From: Collinsella aerofaciens
GTDB lineage: Bacteria; Actinomycetota; Coriobacteriia; Coriobacteriales; Coriobacteriaceae
Length of the DNA stretch: 15,081 bases
NCBI RefSeq assembly: GCF_901212495.1
Contig: NZ_CAAKNY010000083.1
Span: 4,598-19,678, forward strand
Reading direction: 5' to 3'
Position numbers and translations under genes: made by a program. Positions 6,671-15,052 of the stretch are shown one piece after another (position 1 is the stretch's first letter; the number at the start of each line of letters is the position of its first letter). Below the pieces are notes generated by a model. The model ran no database searches, was not told the origin of the DNA, and worked only from the letters and a program-made list of their open reading frames with translations.

Positions 6671-6750
6671 CTTACAAACACTTGACAATGCGCTCACGTG
6701 CGTATGAGCCGCGATTTCTACTATCGATACTGCTGAATTGATATCGATAT
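6671..6750 (+). promoter_or_regulatory. Promoter/operator region of pstB with paired TATCGATA palindromes
   Basis: A perfect -35 box TTGACA (6682-6687) is followed by TATGAG (6703-6708) at a short 15-base spacing. CTTACA (6671-6676) and CTTGACA (6681-6687) form a loose direct repeat with 10-base spacing, and GCTCACGTGCG (6692-6702) fits 9 of 11 positions of the Streptomyces-type PHO box as I recall it. The palindrome TATCGATA occurs twice (6722-6729 and 6742-6749), 20 bp apart, two helical turns, just before the ribosome binding site. This suggests a regulated start for pstB, separate from the upstream kinase gene. The promoter call is tentative; the repeats are plain. Confidence 0.45.
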
Positions 6751-6763
6751 GGAGGTATGCGGT

Positions 6764-7639
<876 letters not shown>

Positions 7640-7703
7640 TACCATCCAGTACAGGCGCCTTTAGGGTTAAGATGCGGTCATGCCGGTCGCAAAGGGGTTC
7701 AAC

Positions 7704-8432
7704 ATGATCTATTACGTCGAGGACGATGACAACATCAGGGATTTGACGGTCTACGCTCTGCGCAAGCAGGGAATCGAGGCCGAGGGCTTTTCGTGCGATG
7801 GCGAGTTTAAGGCCGCCGTGGCGCGACGGGTGCCCGATGCTGTGCTGCTCGACATCATGTTGCCCGATACCGACGGCTTGGAGATTATGCGTCGTCTGCG
7901 TGCCGATCGCCTGACGGCGACGGTGCCCATTATGATGCTCACCGCCAAGGACACCGAGCTCGACAAGGTCATGGCGCTCGATGGCGGCGCCGACGATTAC
8001 CTGACCAAGCCGTTCTCGCTTATGGAACTCGCAAGCCGTTGCCGTGCGCTGCTGCGCCGCGGCGGCATGGTCAAGCAGGCGAGCGATGTACTCAGCGTGG
8101 GCGATATCGTACTTTCGCCCAGCCACCGCGAAGTGACTGTTGCCGGTGAACCGCTCAAGCTCACGCTGCGCGAATTCGACCTGCTCGAGTACCTCATGCG
8201 CAAACCTGGCGTGGTCTTTACCCGCGAGTCGCTGCTGCAGAGCGTATGGGGCTGGGACTTCGACGGCGGTTCGCGCACCGTCGATGTACATGTGCAGACG
8301 CTCCGCCAAAAGCTCGGCGAGCATGCGAGCGCCATAGAGACCGTGCGCGGCGTGGGCTATCGTCTGGCCGAGCCTACGGCCGATGACGATGCCGAAGGAG
8401 CCGACAGCGCGGCTAGCGCATCGGAGGAGTAG
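7704..8432 (+). CDS. PhoB/OmpR-family response regulator, probably phosphate-responsive
   Basis: A 242-residue response regulator. Receiver domain: acidic cluster E6-D9, phospho-acceptor D50 in LLDIMLPD, T80 and K102 in LTKPFSLMEL. The C-terminal winged helix (about 128-225) ends in the usual VDVHVQTLRQKL and RGVGYRL motifs. After it comes a short acidic, Ala/Ser-rich tail. ATG 7704 is chosen over ATG 7680 because AAAGGGG at 7691-7697 is well placed for it. It lies 64 bases after pstB and 3 bases before the kinase gene, so pstB, regulator and kinase probably form one operon. The phosphate role is inferred from pstB and from the PhoR-like kinase, not from the regulator itself. Confidence 0.92.
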   Translation: MIYYVEDDDNIRDLTVYALRKQGIEAEGFSCDGEFKAAVARRVPDAVLLDIMLPDTDGLEIMRRLRADRLTATVPIMMLTAKDTELDKVMALDGGADDYLTKPFSLMELASRCRALLRRGGMVKQASDVLSVGDIVLSPSHREVTVAGEPLKLTLREFDLLEYLMRKPGVVFTRESLLQSVWGWDFDGGSRTVDVHVQTLRQKLGEHASAIETVRGVGYRLAEPTADDDAEGADSAASASEE

Positions 8433-8435
8433 CTC

Positions 8436-9860
8436 GTGGTCTTAGCCCCCCAGGGAAAACGCACCCTGTCGCATCGCGTGTTCGCGACGGTTTTTTTCTG
8501 CGCTATGGCGGTTATCGTGGCGTTTACGGTGCTGGGCGCGTTCTTTGTGCAAAATACCCTGGCAGACGCCACGAGTGCCAACCTTTCGCAGGAAACCGAG
8601 CTTATTGCCGCTGCCCTCAATGAGCAGCAGGAGCCTATTGCCTTTCTGCGCAGTCTCGATCGCGAGGACTTGCGCATCACGCTGATCAACAAAGACGGGT
8701 CGGTTGCCTACGACAACGAGGCGTCGCCTTCTATGCTGCCCAATCACGGCGATCGTCCCGAGGTCGTCAAGGCTTTCGAGAGCGGATCGGGTTCTGCGGA
8801 GCGCGCAAGCTCCACGCTCGACGAGATTATGCTGTACCGAGCTGTCCGACTTAATAACGGCCAGGTTGTTCGCTTGGCGCAGGCCCAACCTGGCATTGCG
8901 GCTATTCTCATGTCTCTTGTGGCGCCGATGCTGCTTATCGCGGCAGCGGGCGCGGTGCTCTCGTTTTTCCTTGCGCGCCGCGAATCCCGTGCCATCATCG
9001 CGCCGCTGCAAGAGGTCGATCTGGACCATCCGCGCCGCAGCTACGAGCATGCTTATGCCGAGATGGTTCCCATGCTCGAGCGCATTGAGTCGCAACGCCA
9101 GGAGCTCAAGCGTCAGATGGCGGTGCTGGCGGACAACGACCGCATGCGCCGCGAATTCACGGCCAATATCACCCATGAGCTCAAGACCCCGCTTACGGCA
9201 ATCTCGGGCTATGCCGAGCTCATTGCGAACGGTATGGTCGAGGGCGAGGACGACCTGCGCAACTTTGGCGGCCGTATCTACCGCGAGGCGGGCCGCCTGG
9301 CAGCGCTCGTTAACGACATCCTCACGCTTTCCAACTTGGACGAGGCGGAGCGTGCGAGCGATGGCGAGGCAGTGCCCATTGGGTCCACGGAGCCCATCGA
9401 GCTCTCTCGTGCCATTTTGACGGTGGAACAGCGTCTTGAGCAGGTTGCCCGGCAGTCGGATGTGACCATTGGGCACGAGACGAAGCCCGTGGTGATCGAA
9501 GGTGTGCCGCGCCTGATCGACGAGCTGATCTATAACCTGGCAAGCAACGCCATTCGTTATAACCGACCTGACGGTACGGTCACACTGTGCTGTGGGACCA
9601 ATGATGAGGGTCATCCGTATCTGTCTGTTGCCGACACGGGTATCGGTATTGCGCCCGAGGAACAGGGTAAAGTGTTCGAGCGTTTCTACCGCGTGGACAA
9701 GAGTCGTTCTAAGGCGCGTGGCGGCACCGGTCTGGGTTTGGCGATCGTCAAGCACGCAGCTCTGTACCATCACGCCTCGATTGACCTGTCGAGTGAGCCG
9801 GGCGTGGGGACCACCATTACGGTAACGTTTCCCGTACAGCAGGACGAATCATTCGCGTAG
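8436..9860 (+). CDS. PhoR-like sensor histidine kinase
   Basis: A 474-residue membrane kinase starting at GTG 8436, with GGAGGAG at 8423-8429. TM1 is about 13-36 and TM2 about 156-180. The outer domain between them (about 120 residues) carries the pattern RITLINKDGSVAYDNEA, then NHGDRPEV and a SxTLDEIMLYRAVRL block, typical of the PAS-like extracellular domain of Firmicute PhoR/WalK-type kinases. The linker after TM2 has no clear HAMP. HisKA: H247 in ITHELKTPL. ATPase: N box NLASNAIRYN (367-376), G1 DTGIGI (400-405), F box FERFYRVD (414-421), G2 GGTGLGLAI (429-437). With the regulator 3 bases upstream it forms a complete two-component system, most likely for phosphate limitation. Confidence 0.92.
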   Translation: MVLAPQGKRTLSHRVFATVFFCAMAVIVAFTVLGAFFVQNTLADATSANLSQETELIAAALNEQQEPIAFLRSLDREDLRITLINKDGSVAYDNEASPSMLPNHGDRPEVVKAFESGSGSAERASSTLDEIMLYRAVRLNNGQVVRLAQAQPGIAAILMSLVAPMLLIAAAGAVLSFFLARRESRAIIAPLQEVDLDHPRRSYEHAYAEMVPMLERIESQRQELKRQMAVLADNDRMRREFTANITHELKTPLTAISGYAELIANGMVEGEDDLRNFGGRIYREAGRLAALVNDILTLSNLDEAERASDGEAVPIGSTEPIELSRAILTVEQRLEQVARQSDVTIGHETKPVVIEGVPRLIDELIYNLASNAIRYNRPDGTVTLCCGTNDEGHPYLSVADTGIGIAPEEQGKVFERFYRVDKSRSKARGGTGLGLAIVKHAALYHHASIDLSSEPGVGTTITVTFPVQQDESFA

Positions 9861-9884
9861 CAATGCGGCAACCGTGTTGTTTTG

Positions 9885-9920
9885 ACGCCGCACCGGGGTT
9901 GCCGATGCGGCGTTATTATT
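9885..9920 (+). terminator. Rho-independent terminator after the PhoR-like gene
   Basis: ACGCCGCA (9885-9892) pairs with TGCGGCGT (9906-9913), followed by the T-rich tail TTATTATT. It ends the pstB/regulator/kinase operon. In the rest of the gap up to 10037 I see several AT-rich hexamers (for example TATCTT at 9944 and TATAGA at 9953) but no convincing promoter for the next operon. Confidence 0.75.
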
Positions 9921-10037
9921 GCGCAACATCGCCGTCTGTGCTGTATCTTATGTATAGAGTTCGGGCATGGCAGGAAAGATGCGATAACATAGGAAAAGTT
10001 TTGTCGATATGAACTTGGGAAATGAAAGGCAAGCTGC

Positions 10038-10694
10038 ATGACCCTTCTCGAACTGTTCCAGCTGCTCAAAAAGCACCTCAAGCTGGTTATCGCCCTTCCG
10101 GTGGTCTGTGCAATCGCCATGGGCGTGGTGTCCTTCACTATGATGGACAACACCTACACCGCCACGACGAGCATGTACGTTCTCGCCAAGACCGACGATA
10201 GCGGTCAGATGAGCTACAACGATCTTTCGGCGAGCCAGATGCTTTCCAACGATATCGCCACGCTGCTCGATAGCGATAGCGTTAAGGGCGGTGCTGCCAA
10301 GGATCTGGGCCTCGCCGATCTGGATGACTACAAGATTTCCGTTTCCTCCGAGACCACGACGCGCGTCATCACGCTTTCGGTGACGGGCACCGATGCCGAG
10401 AAGACGGCGGAGGTGGCAAGGGCCATGGCCAGCTCGGTGAGCACGGTCGCCCAGAATGTCGGTGCCGCTCAGAGCATCAACGTTATCGATAAGGCTAAGA
10501 CCCCCGAATCCCCCAGTGGTCCCAAGCGCACGCTGTACGTCGCCGTTGCGTTCCTCGCCGGCGTCTTTATCGCAATTGCCTATGTCGTTTTGGCAGATAT
10601 GCTCAACACGCGCATCCGCGGTGTCGAAGAGGCAGAAGAGCTCCTTGGTATTCCCGTTGTCGGCCGAATTCCGGCTATGAAAGGTGGTAAATAG
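10038..10694 (+). CDS. Wzz/YveK-family polysaccharide chain-length protein (BY-kinase activator)
   Basis: A 218-residue inner-membrane protein of the Wzz/CpsC/YveK family, which sets polysaccharide chain length and activates a partner tyrosine kinase. It starts at ATG 10038 with AAAGG at 10025-10029. TM1 is about 15-35 and TM2 about 165-189, with an external domain between them. A Pro-rich segment (KAKTPESPSGPKR, 152-164) precedes TM2, as in the family. The cytoplasmic tail GVEEAEELLGIPVVGRIP (195-212) is the usual kinase-binding end. It lies two bases upstream of the kinase gene and is clearly co-transcribed with it. Together they match the split two-protein arrangement of Gram-positives rather than the fused Wzc type. 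Confidence 0.93.
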   Translation: MTLLELFQLLKKHLKLVIALPVVCAIAMGVVSFTMMDNTYTATTSMYVLAKTDDSGQMSYNDLSASQMLSNDIATLLDSDSVKGGAAKDLGLADLDDYKISVSSETTTRVITLSVTGTDAEKTAEVARAMASSVSTVAQNVGAAQSINVIDKAKTPESPSGPKRTLYVAVAFLAGVFIAIAYVVLADMLNTRIRGVEEAEELLGIPVVGRIPAMKGGK

Positions 10695-10696
10695 GC

Positions 10697-11434
10697 ATGG
10701 CTAGGGCTAAGAACACTGATAAGCTCGTTGTACAGAATGCCGCCAAGACCCTTCTGGCTAACATTCGCTTTGCGAGCGTGGACGACCCCATCCGCACCAT
10801 TACCGTTACGTCCTCGATTCCCAACGAGGGTAAGTCTACGGTTTCCATCAACCTGGCCCAGGCTATCGCCACCAGCGGCAAGAGCGTCCTTCTGGTCGAG
10901 GGAGATATGCGTCGCCGGTCTCTTTCCGACATGCTTGATGTCCGTTCGCGTGGTGGACTCTACGCAGTCCTGTCCGATCAGATTTCCATCGACCAGGCAA
11001 TCGCCGAGACGGGTCAGAAGAACTTCTACTTCCTTGATGCTGAGCCTCATATTCCCAATCCTGCCGACATCATCGTGTCTCACCGTTTTGCCAAGCTGGT
11101 TAAGGCGTTGTCTGCCAAGTTCCAGTATGTCATCTTTGACGCTCCTCCGGTCGGCACCTTTATCGATGCTGCCGAGATCGCCAGCCTGACTGACGGCACG
11201 CTGTTTGTGGTGCGCGAAGACTTCACCAAGCGCGAGGAGGCGCTCAACGCCATCGCTCAGCTTAAAAAGTCCGAGAAGGTTAAGCTCATCGGTACCGTTA
11301 TGAATTACTGCGAGACCGAGACCAGCGAGTATTACTATTCTTACTACACCAAGGAAGGTAAGAAGGTAAAGAACGGCTCCGCTGCCCAAGGTGCTTCTAA
11401 AAAGGGCACCTTTACCAACCGGGCAAATGTTTAG
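10697..11434 (+). CDS. CpsD/CapB-family tyrosine-protein kinase (BY-kinase)
   Basis: A 245-residue cytoplasmic bacterial tyrosine kinase that autophosphorylates and controls capsule or exopolysaccharide assembly. Walker A is SSIPNEGKST (39-48, K46); Walker A' is VLLVEGDMRR (64-73, D70), with Glu in place of the first Asp usual in this motif; Walker B is YVIFDAPPVG (144-153, D148). The C-terminal tyrosine cluster is SEYYYSYY (five Tyr within 212-217), the expected autophosphorylation site. After it comes a basic tail rich in Lys and Gly. AGGTGG at 10682-10687 is the ribosome binding site and overlaps the end of the previous gene. The phosphatase that should reverse its phosphorylation follows 17 bases after its stop. 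Confidence 0.95.
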   Translation: MARAKNTDKLVVQNAAKTLLANIRFASVDDPIRTITVTSSIPNEGKSTVSINLAQAIATSGKSVLLVEGDMRRRSLSDMLDVRSRGGLYAVLSDQISIDQAIAETGQKNFYFLDAEPHIPNPADIIVSHRFAKLVKALSAKFQYVIFDAPPVGTFIDAAEIASLTDGTLFVVREDFTKREEALNAIAQLKKSEKVKLIGTVMNYCETETSEYYYSYYTKEGKKVKNGSAAQGASKKGTFTNRANV

Positions 11435-11451
11435 TTGATTAAGGTCGACCT

Positions 11452-12102
11452 ATGCGCGACATTCATTGTCATATCTTGCCGGGTGTAGACGACGGCGCCG
11501 CCGATCTTGATGAGAGCTTGGCGATGCTTGCAGCTGCCAAGCAGGCTGGCGTAACCAGAATCGTCTGCACCCCGCACTGCCGTGATCCCTATTTTGACTA
11601 CGACAAGATGTGGGATGCCTTTGAGTTATTGCGGGATAACGCGGAGGGCTTTCCGCTTCAGATGGGCTTTGAGGTCAACCATCGAAAGCTCGTCGAGCTG
11701 GGCATCGACACCGCGGAATACCTGCATTTCGATGGAACCAATGAGTTCCTGCTTGAGCTTTCGACGCATGCTGACGCTTATGCGTTTAGAGAGTACGAGA
11801 GTACGATTTACGATTTGCAATGCCGCGGCTACCAGGTGATTATCGCTCATCCCGAGCGATATCGTGCGGTTCAGAAGGATGTGAGCGTTGCAGAGCGTCT
11901 GGTCGATATGGGCTGCAAGCTGCAAGCTTCGGCAGACTTTATCGCCGGCGGCCGCTTTGGCCGCGAGAAAAAGCCGGCGCAGCGTCTGTTCGATCAGAAC
12001 TTGTACAGCTTTATTGCGAGTGATGCTCATAACGTGGGGCACTACGATTGCTTGGCGAAAGCTTGCGCGCAGTTTAGCGTTCGCGGCGCTCATTTTCGCT
12101 AA
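11452..12102 (+). CDS. CpsB/CapC-family tyrosine phosphatase (PHP domain)
   Basis: A manganese-dependent protein-tyrosine phosphatase of the PHP superfamily that dephosphorylates the BY-kinase. Visible metal ligands: H5 and H7 (HCH), D13/D14 before Gly, H42 in TPH, E74 in GFEV, H133 in AHPER, and D191/H193 in SDAHN. ATG 11452 has AAGG at 11441-11444. At 216 residues it is shorter than the 240-255 usual for CpsB/YwqE; only about 23 residues follow the SDAHN motif, so the C-terminal helix region is reduced. I see no frameshift that would explain this. The gene order here is chain-length protein, kinase, phosphatase, whereas streptococcal capsule loci place the phosphatase first. Confidence 0.92.
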   Translation: MRDIHCHILPGVDDGAADLDESLAMLAAAKQAGVTRIVCTPHCRDPYFDYDKMWDAFELLRDNAEGFPLQMGFEVNHRKLVELGIDTAEYLHFDGTNEFLLELSTHADAYAFREYESTIYDLQCRGYQVIIAHPERYRAVQKDVSVAERLVDMGCKLQASADFIAGGRFGREKKPAQRLFDQNLYSFIASDAHNVGHYDCLAKACAQFSVRGAHFR

Positions 12103-12141
12103 AATCTGTCCCTAACGTTCGCATCGAATGAAGGGGCAGCC

Positions 12142-12642
12142 ATGGATATCCAACTTAAGACGGGTTGCTTTGAGGACGCGGCGCTGGTGCGCCGCGCCGT
12201 TTTTATGGACGAACAGAGCTATGAAAACGAGTTTGACGCTATCGACGAGGCTCCGAGTTGCATCCACGTGACGCTCTACGTTGACGGCGAGCTCGCTGGC
12301 TGTTCGCGCGTGTTTCCCGAAGAGCTGGAGCGTGCGGCAGATGCCGAAGCCCCGGTGTCGCCGGCGTGCGACATGGACGAAGGCATTGCGGCGGGGGAGA
12401 CCTACATTATGGGGCGCGTTGCCGTGCTGCCGGGCATGCGCCGTCGCGGTTTGGCGAGCAAGATTGTCGAGGCGAGTGATACGTGCGCGCGTGATGCCGG
12501 CGCCAAGCTCATTAAGCTGCATGCGCAGGAGTATGTGCTGCCACTCTACGCCAAGGCGGGCTACACGCAGATCGCGCCGGTGGACTATGAGGACGAAGGC
12601 CAGCCCCACGCATGGATGGCCAAGCTGCTGGGCGACAGATAG
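12142..12642 (+). CDS. GNAT-family N-acetyltransferase
   Basis: A 166-residue acetyl-CoA-dependent acetyltransferase. The core motif A is clear: MGRVAVLPGMRRRGLA, with the acetyl-CoA pyrophosphate loop RRRGLA. The C-terminal block QEYVLPLYAKAGY and then EDEGQPHAWM resembles the YjcF/ElaA-like branch, which ends in a GxPHxxM pattern. The substrate cannot be told from sequence. ATG 12142 has AAGGGG at 12131-12137. It lies 39 bases after the phosphatase gene on the same strand with no terminator between, so it may be transcribed with the polysaccharide genes, but a functional link is not shown. Confidence 0.88.
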   Translation: MDIQLKTGCFEDAALVRRAVFMDEQSYENEFDAIDEAPSCIHVTLYVDGELAGCSRVFPEELERAADAEAPVSPACDMDEGIAAGETYIMGRVAVLPGMRRRGLASKIVEASDTCARDAGAKLIKLHAQEYVLPLYAKAGYTQIAPVDYEDEGQPHAWMAKLLGDR

Positions 12643-12678
12643 GGACGTTCCTTTTCTGCCGGCAGTTTGGGACACTCC
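12642..12678. repeat. Imperfect palindromic repeat after the acetyltransferase gene
   Basis: The perfect palindrome CTGCCGGCAG (12656-12665) is flanked by GGGACGTTCC (12642-12651) and GGGACACTCC (12669-12678), giving an imperfect inverted repeat. The same nine bases GGGACGTTC appear again inside the inverted repeat at 15053-15081, so this looks like a member of a dispersed intergenic repeat family rather than a standard terminator. Confidence 0.55.
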
Positions 12679-12727
12679 TCGACAATTGGCGCATGGGGCA
12701 TTGCAACATACAGTTTTTCGGTTCCGT

Positions 12728-12757
12728 TTGTATATATGCGCGCTAATGGGTTATAAA
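12728..12757 (+). promoter_or_regulatory. Candidate htpG promoter
   Basis: TTGTAT (12728-12733) and TATAAA (12752-12757) are 18 bases apart: a good -10 with a weak -35. The predicted start near 12765 leaves a leader of about 80 bases. I see no CIRCE or HAIR heat-shock operator in 12643-12843. Confidence 0.45.
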
Positions 12758-12789
12758 ATCTAAGTCTGAACATAGCAGGTCTGCGATGC

Positions 12790-12812
12790 GGCTCGGGCAA
12801 CCGGGCCGTTTT
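12790..12812 (+). other. Leader hairpin with GCAA tetraloop upstream of htpG
   Basis: GGCTCGG (12790-12796) pairs with CCGGGCC (12801-12807) around a GCAA loop of the GNRA type, followed by GTTTT. It lies in the predicted htpG leader, about 20 bases before the ribosome binding site AAAGGA (12832-12837). It may be a weak terminator/attenuator or a simple mRNA-stabilising stem. Confidence 0.5.
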
Positions 12813-12843
12813 GGCGGGCAGGGGTAGCGCGAAAGGACTGCAC

Positions 12844-12891
12844 ATGCGTCAATTTAAGACTGAGAGCAAAAAAAACTGCTCGACCTCATGA
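12844..12891 (+). promoter_or_regulatory. A8 slippage site and 15-codon leader frame at the htpG start
   Basis: The frame from ATG 12844 reads MRQFKTESKKNCSTS and then TGA. In that frame the A run is read AAA AAA AAC, which contains the canonical -1 slippery heptamer A AAA AAC (12870-12876) in correct register. A -1 slip enters exactly the htpG frame. The stop TGA also overlaps ATG 12888 as ATGA, allowing re-initiation. ATG 12888 has no ribosome binding site of its own. Confidence 0.6.
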
Positions 12892-14870
12892 TCAACTCCA
12901 TCTACACCAATAAGGAAATCTTCCTGCGCGAGCTTATCTCCAATGCGAGCGATGCCGTCGACAAGCTCAACTTTAAGAGCCTGCAGGATCCGAGCGTCAA
13001 GCTCGACCAGAGCGACCTGGCCATCCGTGTCTCCTTTGATAAAGACGCCCGCACCATTACCATCTCGGATAACGGTATCGGCATGACCGCCGAGGAGCTC
13101 GAGCGCAACCTGGGCACCATCGCCCATTCCGGCTCCGAGGAGTTTAAGACCGAGAACGCCGAGCAGCAGGGCTCCGATGTCGACATCATCGGCCAGTTTG
13201 GCGTGGGCTTCTACTCTGCCTTTATGGTCGCCAGCCACGTGAAGGTCGTCAGCCGCGCCTATGGCGAGGACACCGCTCACGTGTGGGAGTCCGACGGTCT
13301 TGAGGGCTACACCATCGAAGACGGCGAGCGTGCCGAGCACGGTACCGATGTCATCCTGACGCTGCGCGAGAACGAGAAGCTCGACGCCGACGGCGAGGCC
13401 GAGACCTACGATCGCTTCCTGACCGAGTGGGGCCTCAAGAGCCTGATTCAGCAGTACAGCAACTATGTGCGTTACCCGATCCAGATGATGGTGTCCAAGA
13501 GCCGCCAGAAACCCAAGCCCGAGGATGCGCCGGAAGATTACAAGCCCGAGTACGAGGACTACCAGGAGCTCGAGACCATCAACTCCATGACGCCGATCTG
13601 GAAAAAGCGCAGCTCCGACGTTGAGCAGAAGGACTACGACGAGTTCTACAAGTCCACGTTCCACGACTTTGACGACCCTGCGCGCACCATCAGCTTCCAT
13701 GCCGAGGGCACGCTCGAGTATGACGCCCTGCTGTTTGTGCCGGGTCGCGCCCCGTTCGATCTGTACAGCAAGGATTACGAGAAGGGTCTGGCGCTCTACA
13801 GCTCCAACGTGCTGATTATGGAGAAGTGCGACGACCTGCTGCCCGATTACTACAACTTTGTCCGCGGCGTCGTGGATTCCGCCGACGTGTCGCTCAACAT
13901 TTCGCGTGAGACGCTGCAGCAGAACCGTCAGCTCAAAGCCATTGCCAAGCGTGTCGAGAAGAAGATTACCGCCGATCTCGAGGACATGCGCGACAACGAC
14001 CGCGAGGGATATGAGAAGTTCTTTGAGAACTTTGGCCGCGGCCTTAAGTACGGCATCTACTCGAGCTACGGCATGAAGGCCGGCGAGCTCGCCGACCTGT
14101 TGCTGTTCTGGTCTGCCAAGGAGCAGAAGATGATCACCCTTGCCGAGTATGCCAAGGGCATGCCCGAGGGCCAGAAGGCGATCTACTACGCCGCCGGCGA
14201 TTCGCGCGAGCGTCTGGCCAAGATGCCCGTCGTGAAGGGCGTGCTCGAGCGCGGTTACGATGTACTGCTGCTGACGCAGGACGTGGATGAGTTCACCTTC
14301 CAGGCCATGCGTGAGTACGTGGCTGTCGATATGCCCAAGGTCTACGAGGATGACGCTGCTCGCGAGGCTGCCGAGAAGGCGGTTGCCGATGGTGCCGAGC
14401 CTGAGGTCGAGGATCGCCACTTGGAGCTTAAGAACGTCGCGACCGGCGATCTTGACTTGGCGACCGAGGACGAGAAGAAGGAGGCCGAGGACGCCACCAA
14501 GGAGAACGAGGACCTCTTTAACGCCATGAAGGAGGCGCTCGGCGACAAGGTCGAGAAGGTTGCCGTCTCTGCGCGCCTGACTGACGCTCCCGCCTGCATC
14601 ACCACCGAGGGTCCGCTTTCGCTCGAGATGGAGAAAGTGCTTCAGAAGGGTCCCGAGGGCGCGCCCGACGGTATGCCCAAGAGCCAGCGCGTGCTCGAGC
14701 TGAACGCTAGGCACCCGGTCTTCGCCAAGCTCGTCACTGCCCAGAAGGCGGGCGACACCGACAAGATCAAGCAGTACTCCGGCCTGCTCTACGACCAGGC
14801 CCTGCTCGTCGAGGGCATCCTCCCCGAGGACCCCGTAGCCTTCGCCGCGGCCATTTGCGAACTCATGTAA
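12844..14870 (+). CDS. htpG: Molecular chaperone HtpG (Hsp90), with a frameshift near the start
   Basis: A cytosolic ATP-dependent chaperone dimer. The main frame runs from ATG 12888 (660 residues). Counted from there: catalytic E15 and Mg-binding N19 in FLRELISNASDA, nucleotide-binding D61 and glycines in ISDNGIGM, lid motif GQFGVGFYSA (102-111), R340 in the NISRETLQ motif of the middle domain, and a full C-terminal dimerisation region. A family-typical start, MRQFKTESKK, lies at ATG 12844 with AAAGGA 6 bases upstream, but in a different frame: a run of eight A at 12868-12875 throws it out, and it stops at TGA 12889-12891. Reading nine A there gives ESKKKLLDLMINSIY, a normal HtpG N-terminus of about 675 residues in all. 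So it is either frameshifted in expression, mutated, or a sequence error. Confidence 0.93.
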
Positions 14871-14875
14871 CTTAA

Positions 14876-14902
14876 GTTACGCGGTTCTACGAACCGCGTA
14901 AC
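14876..14902. other. Perfect 12-bp hairpin after htpG
   Basis: GTTACGCGGTTC (14876-14887) and GAACCGCGTAAC (14891-14902) form a perfect stem with a three-base TAC loop, starting 5 bases past the htpG stop. No T-run follows on the plus strand. It may act with the next hairpin in ending or stabilising the htpG transcript. Confidence 0.8.
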
Positions 14903-14915
14903 GGCTCGACGCTGC

Positions 14916-15015
14916 AAACCCGCCAGAGCGGCAATCTGCCTTTCAGCTTCAGCGGCATGACCAGAAGGTCAATGCCGCTTCGCTTCAAGGCACCTTGCTC
15001 GCTCTGGCGGGTTTT
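14916..15015. repeat. Long imperfect palindrome, possible terminator or repeat element
   Basis: AAACCCGCCAGAGCG (14916-14930) pairs perfectly with 15000-15014. Further inward pairing follows: GCAA/TTGC, GCCTT/AAGGC (14938-14942/14987-14991), AGCGGCAT/ATGCCGCT (14951-14958/14972-14979), and GACC/GGTC around an AGAA loop. The whole 99 bases form one long rod with small internal loops, ending in TTTT (15012-15015). It could be a rho-independent terminator of unusual size or a dispersed palindromic element. From 15016 to 15052 I see nothing further. Confidence 0.75.
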
Positions 15016-15052
15016 CGCTGCCGTTGCCAAAACATCGGCGCTTCCGTTGTTG

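Noticed and set aside
12849..14714. A 621-codon open frame antisense to htpG
   Set aside because: It is the mirror of a GC-rich, strongly coded gene. The product is a Leu/Val/Gly/His-rich string with no fold-like pattern, and htpG motifs on the plus strand are unambiguous.
14876..14902. Standard rho-independent terminator for htpG
   Set aside because: The stem is perfect but no T-run follows on the plus strand, so I list it as a hairpin only.
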